Below are positions 14,191 through 14,616 of a stretch of DNA of 14,616 nt, in pieces (position 1 is the first letter of the stretch; the number at the start of each line of letters is the position of its first letter). A model generated the notes under the pieces. The model did not search any database, was not told the origin of the DNA, and saw only the letters and a list, made by a program, of their open reading frames with translations. The stretch comes from CAG-557 sp045540315 (GTDB lineage: Bacteria > Bacillota > Clostridia > Oscillospirales > Acutalibacteraceae), in the NCBI GenBank assembly GCA_045540315.1, contig JAZQHA010000257.1, positions 1 to 14,616 on the forward strand, read 5' to 3'. The position numbers were made by a program, and so were the translations under genes.

Positions 14191-14487
14191 CGCGCCATTT
14201 CTTCAAATCTGTATGGTGCAGAAACAGATTTGACGTTGGGGCTATGGAGCAAAACGCTAGAAGAAATTGCCACCGTGGTTTGCGATAATAACCGCCAAGA
14301 GCTATCTTACCTTGTAGGTCATTTCCGGAGTGACATAAGATTCTTCTCTATCTACTATGCCGATAGTAGGAAGGTATAGGCGTGTATTACAGCGCGAAAT
14401 GAATCGTGGAGAATACGGCATTGATAATCCGCTCGGTTTGCCTTCGAGATAGGCAACGCGTGCTTGACCCGCGAATCAAGAACGCAG
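14191..14487 (+). ncRNA. Candidate structured non-coding RNA after tRNA-Gly
   Basis: About 300 nt without a credible ORF, between the tRNA and a terminator in the same transcript. It contains many inverted repeats in order: TCAAATCTGT/ACAGATTTGA (14203-14212, 14224-14233); GTGGTT/AACCGC (14275-14280, 14290-14295); nested ATCTTA/TAAGAT and GTCA/TGAC (14304-14341); CTACTAT/ATAGTAG (14352-14358, 14363-14369); GTATT/AATAC (about 14384-14415); TTGCCT/AGGCAA (14438-14456); CTTGA/TCAAG (14463-14480). The base composition is less AT-rich than the flanking intergenic DNA. I see no tmRNA, RNase P or group I intron signature. Large phage RNAs such as ROOL and GOLLD also sit next to tRNAs but are much longer. 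Unassigned. Confidence 0.45.
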
Positions 14488-14544
14488 CCGTTTATAATTT
14501 GAGTAGAACTGACAATCCTATAAAAATTATAAACGGTTTTATTT
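14488..14544 (+). terminator. Intrinsic-type terminator of the P1 transcript
   Basis: A perfect 13-bp inverted repeat CCGTTTATAATTT/AAATTATAAACGG (14488-14500 and 14524-14536) with a 23-nt loop is followed by TTTTATTT. The stem is long but AT-rich and the loop is large. Its location just before the next promoter supports the call. Confidence 0.7.
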
Positions 14545-14571
14545 GACTTTTGATAGAAATTATAATATAAT
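14543..14571 (+). promoter_or_regulatory. Rightward sigma70-type promoter P2
   Basis: TTGACT (14543-14548), 17 nt, TATAAT (14566-14571). It shares an 11-nt block ATTTGACTTTT with P1 at the same register. Transcription would start near 14578 and run off the window; no start codon with a ribosome-binding site is visible in the last 40 nt. Confidence 0.82.
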
Positions 14572-14616
14572 ATTATTTAGAAAAAGACAAAAAATTATGT
14601 AGAGATAATACACAAT

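Noticed and set aside
14083..14379. Plus-strand ORF of 98 aa with a TTG start
   Set aside because: It runs straight through the tRNA-Gly and the hairpin-rich region, has no ribosome-binding site, and its translation looks random.
14420..14490. A second tRNA in the region with a TTCGAGA loop
   Set aside because: The TTGCCT/AGGCAA stem puts the loop in the wrong register for a T-arm, and no acceptor stem or anticodon arm fits around it.
1..14616. CRISPR array, insertion sequence, integrase or attachment site
   Set aside because: No regularly spaced repeats, transposase or recombinase coding sequence, or flanking direct repeats were found. The TR/VR pair is fully explained by a DGR.

Overview
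The window looks like part of a tailed-phage or prophage genome from a low-GC Gram-positive (Firmicutes-type, probably gut) host. The evidence is the AT-rich intergenic DNA, the strong GGAGG-type ribosome binding sites, the consensus sigma70-like promoters, the long run of tail-fibre and virion-type genes on one strand, and a tRNA gene. The host assignment is inference; no host gene is present.

Reading in the direction of transcription of the minus strand (right to left), positions 13553 to 353 hold a tightly packed late-type operon. It runs: a 667-aa fibre protein; a 33-aa mini-protein; two overlapping Asn/Gln-rich small proteins; a Gly/Ala-rich protein with one hydrophobic segment; an intrinsic terminator; a small jelly-roll-like protein; a 256-aa helical protein; a 1233-aa fibre with an Ala/Ser-rich stalk; a 160-aa tail-type protein; an 11-codon mini-ORF; a 275-aa collagen-linker structural protein; and a 946-aa fibre or adhesin.

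The left end is a diversity-generating retroelement (DGR). The 946-aa protein ends in a C-type-lectin-like (DUF6273-like) domain whose last ~35 codons form the variable repeat (VR, 811-913). It is followed by an Avd-like helical protein (353-754), a template repeat (TR, 241-345), a ~180-nt spacer, and the first 20 codons of a DGR-type reverse transcriptase that runs off the window at position 1. By hand alignment TR and VR differ at 23 positions. All 23 are adenines in the TR sense strand, and none of the 68 non-adenine positions differs. That is the signature of adenine-specific mutagenic retrohoming. All 14 Asn codons of the template have been replaced in the VR, so the system has been active on this fibre.

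The right end (13652-14616) is transcribed in the opposite direction. A perfect TTGACT-N17-TATAAT promoter drives a short transcript made of a charged coiled-coil protein (111 aa), a tRNA-Gly(UCC), and about 300 nt of densely hairpinned, apparently non-coding sequence. It ends at an intrinsic-type terminator. A second promoter of the same design follows and fires off the right edge. The structured region after the tRNA is the best candidate here for something undescribed.

Most lines of evidence are translation, motif recognition and hand-aligned repeats. No database search was possible, and structural-protein functions are given only at the fibre or virion-protein level.
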